Positions 62,601-64,000 of a stretch of 64,000 nt of DNA are shown piece after piece (the stretch's first letter is position 1; each line of letters starts with the position of its first letter). The position numbers and the translations under genes were made by a program. Location of the stretch: contig NW_020825322.1 in NCBI RefSeq assembly GCF_003286085.1, forward strand, positions 3,162,001 through 3,226,000. The letters are read 5' to 3'. Origin of the DNA: Drosophila persimilis (lineage: Eukaryota > Arthropoda > Insecta > Diptera > Drosophilidae). The notes under the pieces were generated by a model. It worked only from the letters and a program-made list of their open reading frames with translations, was not told where the DNA came from and ran no database searches.

Positions 62601-62835
62601 GATACGGATGCAGACTCACTGCTGTGGCATCGTTTCCATTCCTTGTACGGCTTTGAAGAGGAGCCCAAGGAGATAAAAGCTGCGGTGCTGGCAGTGAAGC
62701 GTTACCAAGGTGCAAATATCCGAGATCTCCAATCTCGTAGCCAATTACTTTCTCGCCTGCTTGGGGATGGCTGTGCGTTGCGTTTATGGCGAGGACATAT
62801 CGCAGAATTTCCAGTGCAATCGCCATCTGGATGAC
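62601..62835 (+). pseudogene. Exon-like open frame in spacer, copy 4
   Basis: Carries CAA at codon 36 like copy 1, so the 77-codon frame is open. Confidence 0.3.
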
Positions 62836-63211
62836 CAATGCGATGAGTGGACGCGGTGGAGTGGAGTAGCCACTATTAGTATCAGCTGCTGCTCAAGGTC
62901 GGGAGAAGGGGTAGCGGACTGCTAGGACGCTCCTCGACCTCCTGAAGTGGCTCCAAAGGGCACAATCCATTCGAACCATTCCCGCATTTGGACCAACAAT
63001 GTGCAAGTGCTTTTAGAGACGAGGGCGGGAACTGTAGGCCCCCAGAGCTTGGAATGGCAGGGCGCCTGTAGCAGCTAAGAGGCATTAGGATGCTTTCTTG
63101 AATGCGTTAATTACTTTTAGTATTTAAATGGAAAAGGGGTTGATTCTCTTAGCCAATGATCACAAATGCTTTTGTTTTATTAAAATCGATTTACTGCATG
63201 GCGCTGTCCAT

Positions 63212-63520
63212 CTAGTAGCTCTTCGGCAGCTTTATATCCCCCTCTGCCCACTGAAGCACTTCTGAAGGACTGTGATGATGTTCCACACAGTGGCCGGAAT
63301 ATATAAAACGCTCTGGTGTTTTGTTTATTTGTTGAACACCATCCAGCAACAACTTTCGATAGCGTCGATGCGAAATGCCCAATATGTTAAGATCCCGCGG
63401 AACAATTAGCTTACATTTCCCGGACAACGTGTGGACACATTCCCCAATTTCCCAAAGCAGTCCGAATATTTTGACATTTAGATAGAGTTGTTTCGACGGC
63501 CATTCAAATATTTCTCTCGC
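63212..63520 (-). pseudogene. Conserved unassigned open frame in spacer, copy 4
   Basis: Same 102-codon frame as copy 1, with the compared part unchanged although the flanking spacer has diverged. Confidence 0.35.
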
Positions 63521-63739
63521 TCACTCTGAGTGCTTTTCAATGCTTGCTTTTGCTTATTTTTGGAGCGCCCATGTAGCTTAGTTTTTCCGTAATCTAGTTA
63601 CCTGGTCTTTCCATTCTACTGCTGGTATGTTTGTTCTATTCATTTCTTTCGTCATTCACAAAAACTTTTCGAGCGAACAACACGTACAAATAAACGTAGA
63701 GAATTTTAAATTTTTTTGTTACCAAAATTTTTATATTTT

Positions 63740-63905
63740 TCCAATTCAAAGTGACATAATTTATTTTCTACAAATATTTTGGATAAGTGAAAATTCAATT
63801 CAAAGTGACATAATTTATTTTCTAAAAATATTTTGGATAAGTGAAAATTCAATTCAAAGTGAAATAATTTATTTTCTAATAATAATTTGGACAAGTGAAA
63901 ATTTG
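63740..63905. repeat. 54-bp minisatellite, copy 4
   Basis: Three full units of the copy 1 variant type (GACATAATTTA and ATAATAATTTGG). The first unit is more complete than in the other copies. Confidence 0.85.
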
Positions 63906-64000
63906 GCATCCGTCAAAGCTATTGCGATCTGGAACTGTGCTCGCTGTGGTAACGCAAGCATTTTGCGATTCTGCCAAAACTTGCTGACTGATTCGATTCC

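Larger units (their letters stand above)
57443..64000 (+). repeat. Tandem array, copy 4 (runs off the window)
   Basis: Gene half nearly identical to copy 3. The spacer is more diverged: it has a CTC insertion near 61354 and many single changes between 61340 and 61800 and between 63040 and 63760. It is cut by the window end within the spacer. Confidence 0.9.

Noticed and set aside
35098-64000. Array as a pure assembly error
   Set aside because: The copies differ by many private substitutions, indels and a 2.8-kb deletion, which repeated assembly of one locus would not produce. Depth data would still be needed to be certain.
1-64000. tRNA, rRNA or CRISPR arrays
   Set aside because: No cloverleaf-like tRNA, rRNA segment or spaced short-repeat array was seen. 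The tandem repeats here are microsatellites, a 54-bp minisatellite and the 8.4-kb unit.

Overview
The window is animal nuclear DNA from a Drosophila species. The genes have short introns (52-90 nt) with GT..AG ends, DRE promoter elements (TATCGATA), AATAAA poly(A) signals and many simple repeats. The proteins are close to Drosophila flightless I and tweety. The block CG1486 - tweety - flightless I matches, from memory, the flightless region at the base of the D. melanogaster X (Muller element A). The divergence and the extra Gln tracts fit a species outside the melanogaster subgroup, perhaps the obscura group, but the species is not proven by the sequence.

Layout. 1-13200: long AT-rich non-coding stretch with microsatellites and one leader-like, GAGA-rich segment near 8.9-9.4 kb; no coding gene recognised. 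13647-16662 (+): PDXDC1-type PLP-decarboxylase-like protein (CG1486), six coding exons. 16663-21532: 3' regions of two convergent genes. 21533-26586 (-): tweety, a tweety-homologue membrane protein with a Gln/His-rich tail and a probable 12-nt microexon. 26587-29566: shared upstream region of tweety and fliI. 29567-33752 (+): flightless I (leucine-rich repeats plus gelsolin repeats), four coding exons. 35065-37932 (+): an unrecognised nuclear-looking protein with two AT-hook-like motifs and an acidic/Lys-rich tail, four exons, with a DRE upstream.

From 35098 to the end of the window that last gene and about 4.3-4.5 kb of downstream DNA form a tandem array with an 8404-bp period. Copy 1 is complete and has the native promoter and start. 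Copy 2 has lost 2.8 kb and keeps only the last exons. Copies 3 and 4 are almost identical and have an open coding frame, but they begin inside exon 1, so they lack the native ATG and promoter. Copy 4 runs off the window.

The spacer within each unit is not empty. It holds exon-like fragments on both strands joined by canonical 52-63 nt introns: a minus-strand spliced gene, a plus-strand gene with a PDZ-like exon, an inverted partial duplicate of one of its exons (a possible hairpin), conserved unassigned open frames, and an in-frame 54-bp minisatellite. Variants are shared in a mosaic pattern among the copies, which points to unequal crossing-over or gene conversion. This array is the most unusual part of the window.
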